Shown here: piece by piece, positions 1 to 10,573 of the stretch | Layout: every line of letters starts with the position of its first letter | How positions within the stretch are numbered: position 1 is the first letter of the stretch | Origin: Cantharellus purpuraceus | Taxonomy: Eukaryota > Basidiomycota > Agaricomycetes > Cantharellales > Hydnaceae | Length of the DNA: 64,000 nucleotides | Direction of reading: 5' to 3' | Assembly: GCA_025174535.1 (NCBI GenBank) | Contig: JALBUN010000001.1 | Span: 2,728,001 to 2,792,000 of the forward strand | Notes under the pieces: model-generated | The model's database searches: none | What the model was told of the DNA's origin: nothing | What the model saw: the letters and a program-made list of their open reading frames with translations, nothing else | Program-made: the position numbers and the translations under genes

Positions 1-1738
1 CTTTTGCACGGTCGGCTTTACCATGTCTATGGACCACTTCCTTGACGGGCTCTGAGGCGATTTCCTTCTGCTCCGGCTTATTCGTCTCGAGCTTCTTCTC
101 TTCGGTCTCCTCCGCTGCTCTGTTTCCCTCCGTGTCACCGTTCTTCTCATCTGTGCCGTTGTTCTTCTCTGCCCTCTCAATATTCTCTTCCCTCTCGGTG
201 TTCTTGTTCTCGTTCCCCTTCTCGACCTTGTGCTGTTCTTTCTCCTCCTCCCCCTCCCCCTCCTCCTCCTCCGTCTGTTCCTGCTGCTCCTTCTGTTGCC
301 TTACGAGCAGCCGCTGAATCGCAGTCCTGTGACGATCGCCCTTTTCATATCTGGGCATATTTGACGTTGCAGGGTCCACGTTCAGAACACCCCGCGTCGG
401 CCGTTGCTGCTGCTCCGGTTCCTCTTGGTGGGGTGTCTTGTCAACTGAATCTGACGGTGTGGGTTCGACAACAACAGCTGGAGCACTCGACGGAATTGAG
501 GCAGGCGGATGGGGTATCTCAGACTTCTTGACGATGACTTTGTAGGTGTAACAATCAAGTTCGTAGCGATGAGCTGTCCAGGTGTCACCGCACGACCAGG
601 CATCGAGATCAGATAATCGTAAACCACCATCGGGTTGCTGTTCATTCGTGTGAGCGAAGCTGTGGATGATGTTCAATACGAGGACCTACCTGCTGCTGCT
701 CTTCTTCGGACAATGTCTCTTTCGAGACTTCCACCGTCTCGAACGGATCTGTTTTGGCAGAGTCGGCGAGATCACGATCCCTCGCTTCCCTGGCAAGGCG
801 AAGCTTCGCAAGTCGGAATTCGGTCTCTCTCGAGTCCTTCCAATCCAACATAAACTTGACTTTGCGCATCTCGGTACGAATGCACGATGGAGTACAGCCT
901 TCCAAACCCGCCTTGCGGTCCCACTCGTCAGGATCTACAACTTTACTTAGTCCAAAGTCTATAATCGTGACCCTGCATTGTGCCCTCTCTTCAGGAGATG
1001 GCTTACTTCAAGATGGGGTTTAGCACTCACTTTTCGTCGTCACCGATCAACATGTGTCTGTACTCGGCGTCCCCGTGGAGGACTCCTCGATCATGCAACT
1101 TCTGGTATGCTGCAATGATAGCTTCTTTCTGTGACTCCTTCAGGAACATGTCGGCCTCTCTCCAACCCGTTGGATGAGGTAAGTCTAGCGAAACACCGAT
1201 GCGACCGCCAAGGCAATGGTTGACACTGATGACCCATGGCACACAGTCCCCTTGTAGGGGTCGAAGGTATTTAGAAGTTGCATTCAAGTAGAGGGAGGTG
1301 AAGAACGGCTTCCAACTGTCCCAGACGGATGTCCTACCATAATCAAAGTTAGATGAGTTCAAGGAGCTGTCATCCGGGATTGAAGGGTGGGCCACGTACA
1401 TCTTGGAAATGTGAACAAAGCTTTTGTTATCTATATAGCTGACCTTCAGGTCAACCTGTCCTTCAAGTCCGGCTGTAAAAGAGAGATGAGCAACTCGTGT
1501 GGCGTATGGCACTCAATAACATACAGCCTAAGGGTGTTCCCGGGTCGTTGCTGAGGAACTCTTCACCGTTCACCCATGCCCATTTTCCATGGGCAACGTA
1601 CAGTGGCTTGTGGTCAGGGAACTTCAACTTACGGATCTCGTCTGCCGTCAATTGCTTGGCTTCGGCCTGCGTGAGCGCGTCGACAGCCCGACGAGGTTCA
1701 CTGGCTGGCGGTGTGGTTGGGGATGATGAAGCGTCCAT
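1..1738 (-). CDS. Protein-kinase-like protein with acidic C-terminal tail (3' end cut by window edge)
   Basis: The gene starts at ATG 1738 and reads through exons 1738-1525, 1472-1031, 972-690 and 637 to beyond position 1, all with GT-AG introns. The spliced product has a catalytic-loop-like LHDRGVLHGDAEYRHML followed by VTIIDFGLSK, so HGD replaces HRD and the metal-binding DFG is kept. I see no clear glycine-rich loop or VAIK lysine in the short N-terminal part. This matches the degenerate kinase-like proteins that are expanded in Agaricomycetes, often annotated as protein kinase-like domain. After the kinase part comes a long Glu/Lys/Gln-rich low-complexity tail (positions 1-330) that is still open at the window edge. 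Family assignment is good. Catalytic activity and substrate cannot be judged. Confidence 0.8.
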
Positions 1739-2764
1739 GAGTGTCTAAGAAGTTGAGGGTGTGTTGCAGTGGGAGAAGGTTGGTGGCACAGGTAGAGAGA
1801 GGCTTTATAGCCACTCGCCAAACAGCAAGTGGCGTAGTGGAGTGGCGATGCCCTTTGTGGGCCTAAAGAGGAAGGTAGTCTACGCCCATATTGTTAAATC
1901 TAGCCGCCTTGTTTTCGATCATCCTATGGCGTCACGTGGCATTGTCGCGATGCAGACTAACAAGGGGCGCATCTGTCCCGTTGGCAACGAGGTGAGCTTG
2001 AACAAAAACGCCAACTGAGTTGTATACCAGTGGTTACAATTCTATGATGGAATGCTTTCCACATGCTAGTTTTGAAAGGGGATTGTCTGACAACCGGCAC
2101 GATATCGCGATAAAAGGAAGGTTTGTTTGGGCTGGACTTAGCCGAAAGACATTGTTTCCGGGTCTCTGTCGACTCACCCAAAGTGGCCGAGCAAGGCGTG
2201 AAAATTCACATACACATTCAGTTGTTAACAGGCTGTAGTCAGGACTGTGGCCCTTACAATATAGGAGCCCTCATCACTTTGAAACCGTGCTGGCGTCATG
2301 TCATGTTCACTGCGCTGTGACACTACATATGGTTGCAAATATTTGATTCGGCCGTTTGTCTTGCCACAATTCAGACAGCCCTTCAAGCGGCTGATGGAGT
2401 CCCTGCACCGCATACACTCGACTCACGTCATTTGTTCAAGCTCATGAAATACATGGTGTCTCGCTACTACGTGCTGAACGGAGCAGATGCGCCCCTCGTC
2501 AATGTTTTAACTCTTGTCCTGCACTGGTGAGATCAATATAATAACAATGACCGAACAAAAGAGTGCGTACTTATACAAGGAGGGTGAATTTCCTTCCTTT
2601 TTGAGACTATAAAGGACATTGCACGCCGGCGCCGGTATTCGGTGAGCCTGCCTTTTCACCATCACGTCTCTTCAAAACTCGAGTGGACATTCCGCCGCCA
2701 CCTGCAACCGACGTGACTCACGTGACTCGCCAGCCAATGTCGATGAACTTCGGGCGGTCAACAA
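1739..2764. other. Upstream region of the kinase-like gene, no gene seen
   Basis: Promoter side of the minus-strand kinase-like gene. The segment around 1850-2050 has short blocks resembling 3425-3600: the run GAGGAAGGTAGTCTACGC versus GAGGAAGGTGGTCTGCAT, and a later GTATACCAG block. This suggests the promoter was duplicated together with a copy of the gene. Short open frames here show no recognisable protein. A CACGTG box lies at 2719-2724. Confidence 0.5.
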
Positions 2765-2769
2765 GCTAC

Positions 2770-2965
2770 ACGCCTAGTAGAAATGCTCAAACGGAAATGT
2801 CTCAAAGACATGTCACTCTACGCCACCCCAGGAACATGGGCATGGGCAAACGATGAAGAGTTCAACATACAACTTGGAGATGTAGACCTGTCCTCTATAT
2901 CATTGCTGAGAACAAATGGTCTACCTACGTCTCCAAGTTGTATGTAGTGGGCTCATCCTTTCATT
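2770..2965 (+). pseudogene. Decayed fragment of the kinase-like gene family, plus strand
   Basis: Plus-strand translation gives LYATPGTWAWANDEEF, which aligns with LYVAHGKWAWVNGEEF in the intact gene at 1-1738. After a frame change it gives AENKWSTYVSKLYVVGSS, which aligns with DNKSFVHISKMYVAHPS, in the same order. Only the N-terminal third is recognisable. A frameshift and stop separate the two blocks, and no catalytic loop follows. It is read as a relic of a paralogue in the opposite orientation to the intact copy. Confidence 0.6.
2865..2945. repeat. Imperfect inverted repeat (hairpin-capable)
   Basis: The left arm 2865-2888 and the right arm 2918-2945 are reverse complements. They share ACATACAACTTGGAGA and a GTAGACC end, with one mismatch and a 4-nt insertion in the right arm. 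A loop of about 29 nt separates them. The repeat sits inside the plus-strand kinase-like relic. Confidence 0.75.
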
Positions 2966-2971
2966 TTTGGA

Positions 2972-3170
2972 TGCAAGCAACTCTTCACCAATCACCCATG
3001 CCTCACTTACCGTGGAGAGTGCAGAATGATAAGTCTTTGGGAAACTTCAGCTTAGGATGTCATCTACAGCCGGCGTGGAGTTGTCCGAGTCGACCTCCTG
3101 CCAGAGGCTTTTTTAAGAGATGGTCTATACATACAATTCTGACTCTGGTGCTACCAGTAAACAGTCAGTT
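2972..3170 (-). pseudogene. Decayed fragment of the kinase-like gene family, minus strand
   Basis: Minus-strand reading from about 3065 downward gives KLKFPKDLSFCTLHGK, matching KLKFPDHKPLYVAHGK of the intact gene. A frameshift follows, and then AWVIGEELL matches AWVNGEEFL. The match ends close to where the plus-strand relic ends, so the two fragments lie tail-to-tail. The upstream limit is approximate; sequence like the intact gene's promoter appears at 3425-3600. Confidence 0.55.
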
Positions 3171-3775
3171 TGCATGTGGTTTTGGGCATGTCCTCGAGCT
3201 TAGTCCATGCGGTAGTATGTGGATACTTCTTCTTCCTGAACGTTGAGCCCTCTCTTCCTCGTTATTCCTCGCCTCGCACAATACCACGTCCCCGAACATG
3301 TTCTTGAATATATCCCTGTCTCAATTGGTGCACTTAAAGGAGTGCCAACATCGCCTTTGGTATCGCCAAGAGTATGCTTAGTCGTGATATCTTTTGTGAG
3401 AAGCTTGGTGGTATCTGACCAAACTGGCTTGGTAGGCACGAAGAGGAAGGTGGTCTGCATCCGTCTAGAATGTATACATGCAACGGTCGCAGCACCAGAT
3501 GCAAGCCGGGCGCAACAACACGACGCGAGCTGGAACAAAATTGCGGATTAACTTGGAGCGTATCACGTATACCAGTCAGCGGTTTCAATTCGAGAGCACT
3601 GGTCAAATTCTTCGCAGATGTAAGGTCTCCTACGTCACTTGATATGGGTTGCGGTCGAAAGAGCCCCTAGAGAGTGTTGGGAAAAATGCGGTAAACGTGA
3701 TTCTTATCCGGTGGACAAGTTGCCTTGATATCTAATATGGTTCCAATGTGACTAGGTGACATCATATCTTTGATA
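3171..3775. other. Intergenic, contains duplicated promoter-like sequence
   Basis: No protein-coding gene is recognised. Blocks at 3425-3600 resemble 1850-2050 upstream of the intact kinase-like gene and probably mark the promoter of the decayed minus-strand copy. The end nearest 3775 serves as the promoter of the GST gene. Confidence 0.45.
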
Positions 3776-5136
3776 ATGGCCACCGTTCCAAAGGCAGTCC
3801 TATACTACCACCCTCAGAGTGTTTGGGCCTCAGCAGGTGAGCCGCAACAAAAGCAGGGTATATTGACAGTCTGACTGCATAGCCTTCCGACAGTTCTGCT
3901 TGGACTGTGAGTTTCCTTCGTGTCCTAGTCCAGCAACTTTGCAAACTGCGTAACAGCGAGGAGAAAGGCTACGGTCCAGACGAACTGGAACTCAAGGTTG
4001 TCAATTTGAGTGAGTCTTCAGTTTACTCGAGGTGTGTCAATCCTTGAATGCCAATGCACATCTCTCAGAAAATGGAGAGAATTTCGCTCCAGCGTATCTC
4101 CGAATCAACCCTAACGGTATGATCTCAGGCCTATGGTCTCAGTCTATCTTTAATTCTCGATACAGGCACAGTCCCGGCCCTCGTAGTGCCCTTAGAGACA
4201 TCTCTCGCAACTGGCCTGCCGAACAAGTACCGTGCCTTGACGGACACCAAGGTCTAAGTCATCCTTATCGTACAGTTTCCATACTGAAATACACGTTGTT
4301 CGTTACAGTCAGTTCTGGAGTTTCTTGATAGATCCCGTTCAGCCTCCTCTAAGACTAATACTACCTCCAATGCACCTGCGCCAGCCTTGGCGCCTGCTAT
4401 TATGGCCCTTTCGGAAGTGTCGAATAGTATTATTGACATGCTCCACTCTGTACCAATCAACTTCCTGAGTGTTGGCGCATCGACGCCCGAAGGTCTCATT
4501 TCCAAGGCCACAAGCCTGGGAGGCGAATATATAAAGTGTCGTCAAGCTGCACTGCAAAAGTTTATGACGGAGGAAGGCCAAGGAGCGCATGAAACCGTGA
4601 AAAAGTTATGGGCGACTCGACATGTTGAAACTGGCTTTGTGGTGCGGGCGTATGAGGGTGCCGGTGTGCCAGCGACAGAGTTGAACGCACAGCAGAAGCA
4701 AGAGAGGGAAGCTTTTCTCAGGAAATCGGTCGAGGCGTGGACTGGGATAAAAGATATTCTGACTCGTCTGGAGAATGAGATAACAGGACCGTACACGTTA
4801 GGTGTGCGCTATCTACTTTAGGTTCTCCCAAAAAAGCGCTTGACGCGATGCTGTTTCCTAGGTGACCAGGTATCCCTTGCTGACATGCACTTAGGTGCAT
4901 GGTTCACCCGCCTCCTGTTTGTTTCCGGTGCACCCAGTCCTCCGAGCCCACAGACAACCCCCAAAGTGGAGGATGTATCCGTGGCCGAATATTTGGGGTT
5001 CAAGAAGCTGGAGGACAGTATACGGAGTCACACAGGTGATCAGACGTTTCGCCTCGGGTCGAAAATACGCACTTTCTTCGATTTTCTCAAGGATCGGGAG
5101 AGTTGGAAACAGGTGTATGCGGATGGACTACACTGA
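3776..5136 (+). CDS. Glutathione S-transferase family protein
   Basis: Seven exons fit: 3776-3836, 3894-3906, 3957-4009, 4069-4116, 4166-4251, 4309-4801 and 4862-5136. The N-terminal thioredoxin-fold half begins MATVPKAVLYYHPQSVWAS and continues through FAPAYLRINPNGTVPALVVP, which carries the GST cis-proline (TVPAL). The C-terminal helical half has the typical GDQVSLADMHLGAWFTRLL motif. The predicted role is glutathione conjugation or stress detoxification in the cytosol; the substrate is not inferable. Exon 2 is only 13 nt, but leaving it in restores SAVLLGLEEKGYG, the expected helix 1 of the family. A Ser/Ala/Pro-rich linker lies between the two halves. SGT1 follows on the same strand 160 bp downstream. 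Confidence 0.88.
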
Positions 5137-5296
5137 CAATCTTTTGTACAACTCGCCTGTAACTAGCATATCGATGAGATCATCCTGTGCTTTAATAGCT
5201 TGCCGCATTCGGAGATCGCCGTTGGCGAAGACCACGAGCTGTGGCTGTGTACCAAACTAATGGACTCAACGCGCCCCCAACTTGCTCCTCGCCATC

Positions 5297-6233
5297 ATGT
5301 CTATCGAGCCACGGTAAGTATGTTTCAGCACATGGAACCACACTGATCGCTTTGGCCATGAAGGCACGAGTTCTACGAAACCGACCAAACAGTGAGTGTC
5401 ACGCGCGGTCTTTCCTCTGAGCGTGCCCTTAGGAATCACCTTGCTTTACTTTCAGGTCACCATTTCAATTTTTGACAAGGGCGCAAGTCCAGACGAAGTG
5501 GCTGTCAAATTCACACCCCAAACTGTACATTGCCCTTCTCCTCTACGTCCACTAGGCATTTTCAAATAGAGCCGTTCTTCACATGTACTCACGCCCCCCT
5601 TTTCCCTGCTCTTCTTTGCGACAGTTGAATTACCAAAACGGAGAAAAACTGCTCGTGCTTGAACCTTTGACTGGTGAGATAGAACCCGAAGCCTGTAATT
5701 TCACTGTCAGCAAGGTCAAAGTGGAAGTGCGTATCGTGGACCTAGCAGCGCGAAAGACCTATGAACTCATCGGTGCTGCCTCTACAGGTACGACTTGTCA
5801 AAAAGTCTCCTGGAAGATGGGTCAGGTTAGTGAGCGACAGTGCATCTAACGGTAAGTATCGTCTCAACTCCGCGTTTATATGCATCTGTACCGACACGTC
5901 TGTGGCCCAGATCCGAAGGTCTGCCTCAGCGGTGCTGCCCCAGGCTCCAATACCACGTCGACACGTATACCACACAAGAATTGGGAAAAAGTATCGGACA
6001 ATATTCTCAAATCCGAGAAGGACAAGAGCATGGTCGAAGATCCCAACGCCGTTGACCCGAACAGCGCTTTCGCCGAGCTTTTCTCCGGCATAGACGACGA
6101 TGCCAGGCGTGCCATCATGAAGAGCTATACTGAGTCTGGAGGAACAACATTATCAACGGACTGGGACGATGTTAGCAAGGGTCCCGTGAGCGTCAAGCCG
6201 CCAGAAGGTCAGGAATGGCGGAAGTGGGGTTGA
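5297..6233 (+). CDS. SGT1: SGT1-type co-chaperone (CS and SGS domains)
   Basis: The first exon is 17 nt (ATG 5297). After splicing the product begins MSIEPRHEFYETDQTVTISIFDKG and continues through a CS domain ending KVEVRLVKKSPGRWVRL. The C-terminal half is a classic SGS domain: KNWEKV, DPNAVDPNSAFAELFSGIDDDARRAIMKSY, and a final PPEGQEWRKWG. SGT1 links Hsp90 to SKP1-containing ubiquitin ligases and kinetochore assembly. The N-terminal TPR region of plant, yeast and animal SGT1 is absent, so the protein begins directly at the CS domain. It has at least six exons. Identification by the SGS domain is strong. Confidence 0.9.
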
Positions 6234-6422
6234 ACTTTACTGCTTTGATTGTGCTTTGAATGATGCTTTGGAGAAAACGAAATCTATCTTTCCCACAATA
6301 ACTCATGCACATGTATGGAAGATACAATATTCTCGTCGTTGACTGCATACATGTATAGGTGGGCCCAAGATGTGTTACATATCTGATAGACATTATAAAC
6401 ATTAGTCCGACATCCCTGCTTT

Positions 6423-8344
6423 TCACCATGGCTGTCTAGGCTGCTGTGGAACAGTAAATGATCGAATCGCAATATCTGCCGGGAGAAGAGACTTACTGTA
6501 TAGTTACCAACTGCAGGGTATCGCCCATCAAGAAGATGCAACCTTGGTGGAACAGCGATGGGTGCGGTGCTTCCCTTGTGCACCGAGGTAGGCTCCATCT
6601 TAGGATCCATGCCCCTCACAAGTTCATTCTCCTCCGATGTGCCGTGTCCTTGAGAAGTTGTCGGCGACGAGTTGGTCCACAAACCCAACGCTGACTCCGG
6701 TGGTGTCGGTTGCTGTTGAGGTAGATGCTTCCCAAGTATCTTTTCCGCATCTTGGGAATGAGGGACACGTTCAAATCCATGCTGCCGCCAATATTTCTCT
6801 TCATCTTCATCAGCCACCTCAGGCAATGTCGGAGGATAAATCGAGGGCGATGATTCTACAGTCGACTGCACAGATACTCGGCTTTTCTCAGCGAACGGCC
6901 TGGTCGGTGGTGGAAAAGGAATAATATTTTGATACCCATTTGTGTGCCCTCCATTATATCCTTGAGAAGGGTAAATATCTGCATGGCGGTTTACAAACCG
7001 GTTCAGAGAAGGCGGCATAATGGGGGAGGTGGAATGATGAGTGTCGCCGCTGACGGCATGAGAAACATCCGATGCGACACTACGTCCCGAGGATGGGATT
7101 GGCCTCGATGCACCTGCGCTGAGGACATCATGCAGTGCCCTCACTTGGCTTGCACGCCGATAGTGCATATCACCGCCATTTGACGATGGGCTGGTAAGGT
7201 CCGGTAATGTCGGCTCCCTGATGTATCCGTCGAATCGGCGACGACGGTACCGCCTTATGCCATAAAAGATGAGCCCTGCCAGACCCAGGATAGCAAGAAC
7301 AACAACAAAGGAGACCCCCCCTACTGCGGCACGGTTTGAAAAGAATCTGATATGATATGAATTATTGGGACCTCATCTCAATCGCGAGAACATACCCATG
7401 AGACTTTGCCAGACTGCCCACAGCAATGGTGGGACTTGGAACCATGGTTGTTGATGTGAACGGCAATGTATCTGACGTAGACACTTGTGGAACAAACTGC
7501 GAAGCGATAGTCAGCGCTCTCAGCTATGTTATCTGTTACAAGCATTCTCACTCGCGCCGTGCTAGTGTGGGCAGAAGTGACATTTGCAGCGCTTGTTGCG
7601 AGGGATTGTGCCAAGGATTTGACGCTGCTGGACTTCGAGTTGGTAGTACCATTGGCAGATACATTGGGTGTTACATTTGCAATTGTTGCCTTGGAGCTCT
7701 GAGACGCAGTACTCGAAGGATTATGCGATGCAGTGGAAGGATGTGCATTGGAGGAACTGGACGCTTTAGGCGGTGAGGTCGGTACTGCCACACTAGGGGG
7801 TTTTAGCGAGCTGGGAGTAGCAGGTGGTGTATTGGCAGGTTGCGTATTGGCAGGTCGCGTAGTGGCAGGTAGAGTATTGGCACGTTGTGTTGTGGCAGGT
7901 TGCGTGGTGGCAGGTTCCGTATTGGCAGGTTGCGTAGTGGCAGGTAGAGTGTTGACAGGTTGAGTATTGACGGGGTGCGTAGTGGCAGGTGGAGTATTGG
8001 CAGGACGGGAAGGCGGTACAGGTTGGGTGTCAAAAGATGCAAGTCTCTCATGTCAGTCAGACGCAAAGATTGACAATGAGGAACAGTTAAACGTACGATT
8101 TGGCTGATGTTGGCGCAGAGGATTGTGGAATTAGCTTCTTTGTTGTCGCCGCCGGAGACGGAGAGACATTCACTGCACGATTGACTGTCTCCGACCGGAT
8201 AGATGGAGGCTTAGAACCAGATGGCGGGGCAACGGACCCTTGGCCATTGGCAAGTGCTGCCATGGGGATCGACGACAATAAAGGCGTCGAGGGCATAGAG
8301 GCCACTGGGGAATTGGACGGCGACCCATCCAACGTAACGGCCAT
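6423..8344 (-). CDS. Ser/Thr/Pro-rich single-pass membrane protein
   Basis: From ATG 8344 the product is rich in Ser, Thr, Pro and Ala. A block of five-residue repeats of the type TQPAN / TLPAT is followed by more Ser/Asn-rich sequence. A single hydrophobic segment around 7265-7325 (GGVSFVVVLAILGLAGLIFYG) is followed directly by the basic stop-transfer RRYRRRR. The tail of about 240 residues is cytosolic-like and contains EVADEDEEKYWRQHGFERVP. The layout resembles fungal wall-stress sensors and other mucin-like single-pass proteins, but I cannot name a family. No convincing signal peptide is seen at this start, so an upstream first exon is possible. The 3' end assumes an intron before QPRQPW-stop; unspliced, the frame runs to 6284. 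Confidence 0.6.
7819..8008 (-). repeat. 15-bp coding minisatellite (about 12 copies)
   Basis: A 15-nt unit of the form TTGGCAGGTTGCGTA (plus strand) repeats about a dozen times with substitutions. On the minus strand it encodes five-residue Thr/Pro/Ala/Asn units in the putative extracellular stalk of the membrane protein. The unit is a multiple of three, so copy-number change keeps the frame. Confidence 0.85.
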
Positions 8345-9311
8345 GGTTCCGAGAGAGAGGTGGGGGAACTGCGTGAGACCATGCTACACGTCGCTGGGAA
8401 CTAAAAGAGACTGTCGAGGGAGGCCCATGTGCCAGCAAACCGAGGGACATGCGGTGTATAGAAGAAGCTTCATTGGCAGCCATGCATTCCGTTCCGTGAC
8501 GAGAAATGCCCAGGGGCTCAAAGGGTCATGATAAAAAGGCGATAGTCTATCGGCAAGACTTGAATCGGCAGGATTCTAATTCAATCTGACGGAGCCCCGA
8601 GTGTTTCCTATGGCTTTGCATTGGCTATGGCGCCGCCTTTTCAGTACTGGATGGCAAGACAAGAGTAGCGCCGTGAGAACAGCGGCCTCAGTTTTGAGGT
8701 GCTGCTGACCTCTCATGGGATACGGTCATCCAGGGACACTCACGGCTAGTTAAATCGCTTCATGTGGACTGGTGCGCCTGACGCAGGTACCAGGCCGTAG
8801 AACATGAGGGCAATGATTCGCTGGCAATGCATCCATCGGAAGACGGCAGGATCCGTCCCCAAAGGGTCATCACGTGACCTTAGCTCCACGTAGCATAATT
8901 ATTCAAATTCGGAAACGAGATTACAGTATACATATGATGAGTGTCCACTGGGAAAGGCATAAAAAGGTAGGAAATCCTGTGAGTATGATGAGTAATCTGC
9001 GGCCGCTTTGCACGGGAGTTGCGTACCGCTGGAGTAGCAATACAACCAGTGCCATATAACGTCTAGACATCTTATTATCGTATGAGTGTGCATGAGCGCC
9101 GTGCGATTGTATGGATGAGCATGAAATGGAAGAGCCCGAAGGATGCGGATTAGAATGCCGGAACGAGATAAACAAGTATGCGGTTGCAAGTGTGAGGAGC
9201 TGATCAAGACTCTGGAATAAATACTAGCACGTATCCGTATCAGCCACGGCAGTTGAGACAGGATGCTCACTCACCTCCGAGATAGTGCAGGCAGACGCCT
9301 TGGGGCATTTA
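8345..9311. other. Intergenic, no gene seen
   Basis: Lies between the start of the membrane-protein gene and the stop of the Rab4 gene (both minus strand). Open frames of up to about 120 codons have no recognisable protein features. A CACGTG box lies at 8871-8876. Confidence 0.5.
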
Positions 9312-10442
9312 CTAGCAACATTTCCTTCGCTCCCCACCGACCAAGTCGTGTAATCTAATCTTAATGCCCTTTCGCTTGGTGGTACCGCTCATGCTCCCAA
9401 AGCTCAACCTTGATGAGTTGCTCACACGCCGTAGTGCTCGATCGCCGTAGCTGACACCGCTCCCTGCTTTCTCAGGATCGAGTACTCCGGATTCTATGGA
9501 AAGGAGGATCGATCGGGCGGCAAGAAGGAATGGGGATTCAACATTGTCGCCATTTAGGGACGACGTTTCAAGGAAGTGTATATCTAGTTCAGGAATCAAT
9601 ACCTGATAACCCCCAAGAAAAGATATTTAAGATGCTGCATGCTTACCGTTCTCTGCCGCCCAGCGACTCGCTTCTGACCACTCGACCTCCCGCTCATCCT
9701 CACGGTCTGACTTGTTGCCTACAAGCACGGTGACCAGATGTGGACTTGCTAATGCCCTCGCATCTCCTAGCCATCTCGATAGATTAAGGAAGGAGGATCG
9801 GCTACACCGCGGTGAATGTTTGAGAGAAGTCGATGGAAGGAGGAGTCAGACATACTCCGTGATGTCATACACCAGTATCGCACCAGCAGCCCCACGATAG
9901 TAACTTCGTGTTACTGATCTGTCAAAACCTCAGTTCAGTTGGGTTTCAGATTATCAAACCTGTCTTCCCACCTGAATCGCTCCTGACCAGCAGTATCCCA
10001 CAACTGTCGTACATGATGGATTTCATGGAAGTCCTAATACATCGAGACTCACTTACCTGTAGCTTCACTCTCTTCTCTCCAACATTGACTGTCCGGCTGG
10101 AAAATTCTACTCCAATGGTATGTTGAGAGTGTTCCTTGACTGAAGATAAACGGTCTCACGATCAGGACCAAGTTTCAACGAGAACAAAGAAAACGAACAG
10201 GTATTCTGTGTGAAATGATGCAGTAGGCAAGACTTTCCTGTTCCAGCTTCACCTGGGCAAACAACGACATGATGAGAAAGGCTCCAAGAAAGAAGACAGG
10301 TCTTGTGAGCATACCGATGATAATGAATTTCAGTAGAAAGTCTGTCCTCCACATGAGTTTCCGATCTGACAAGAAGAATGTGAAATCTACCGTATGTCTC
10401 GAGGAGCTCTGTTGCGTCCTCATACTCGTTGAGGATGGGCAT
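9312..10442 (-). CDS. RAB4: Rab4-type small GTPase
   Basis: The start at ATG 10442 gives MPILNEYEDATELLETYDFL. Splicing restores the P-loop GEAGTGKSCLLHHF, switch I FKEHSQHTIGVEFSSR, and switch II LWDTAGQERFR followed by SVTRSYYRGAAGAILVYDIT. It also restores the guanine-specificity motifs GNKSD and ETSS, and the C-terminal double cysteine RRKCC for geranylgeranylation. HHFTQNTFKEHSQHTIGVEF and the GVLDPEKAGSGVSYGDRALR tail are diagnostic for the Rab4 group. Rab4 acts in endosome recycling on membranes. The gene has many short exons; the P-loop glycine codon is split by an intron. All catalytic motifs are intact. Confidence 0.93.
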
Positions 10443-10573
10443 GGCAACAAGAGAAGTAAGTGGTGGTCTCTGCAGAATGTGGGTGCATGTAGGTGTTTCG
10501 CTTATTTGAGCACTTTCTACCTATCCCAGCTACTCATACACCCGGAATACAGTGAGTAACGACGCCACAGTTT

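Noticed and set aside
42..317. Ser/Phe/Leu-rich plus-strand frame at the left edge
   Set aside because: It is the shadow of the Glu/Lys-rich tail of the minus-strand kinase-like gene.
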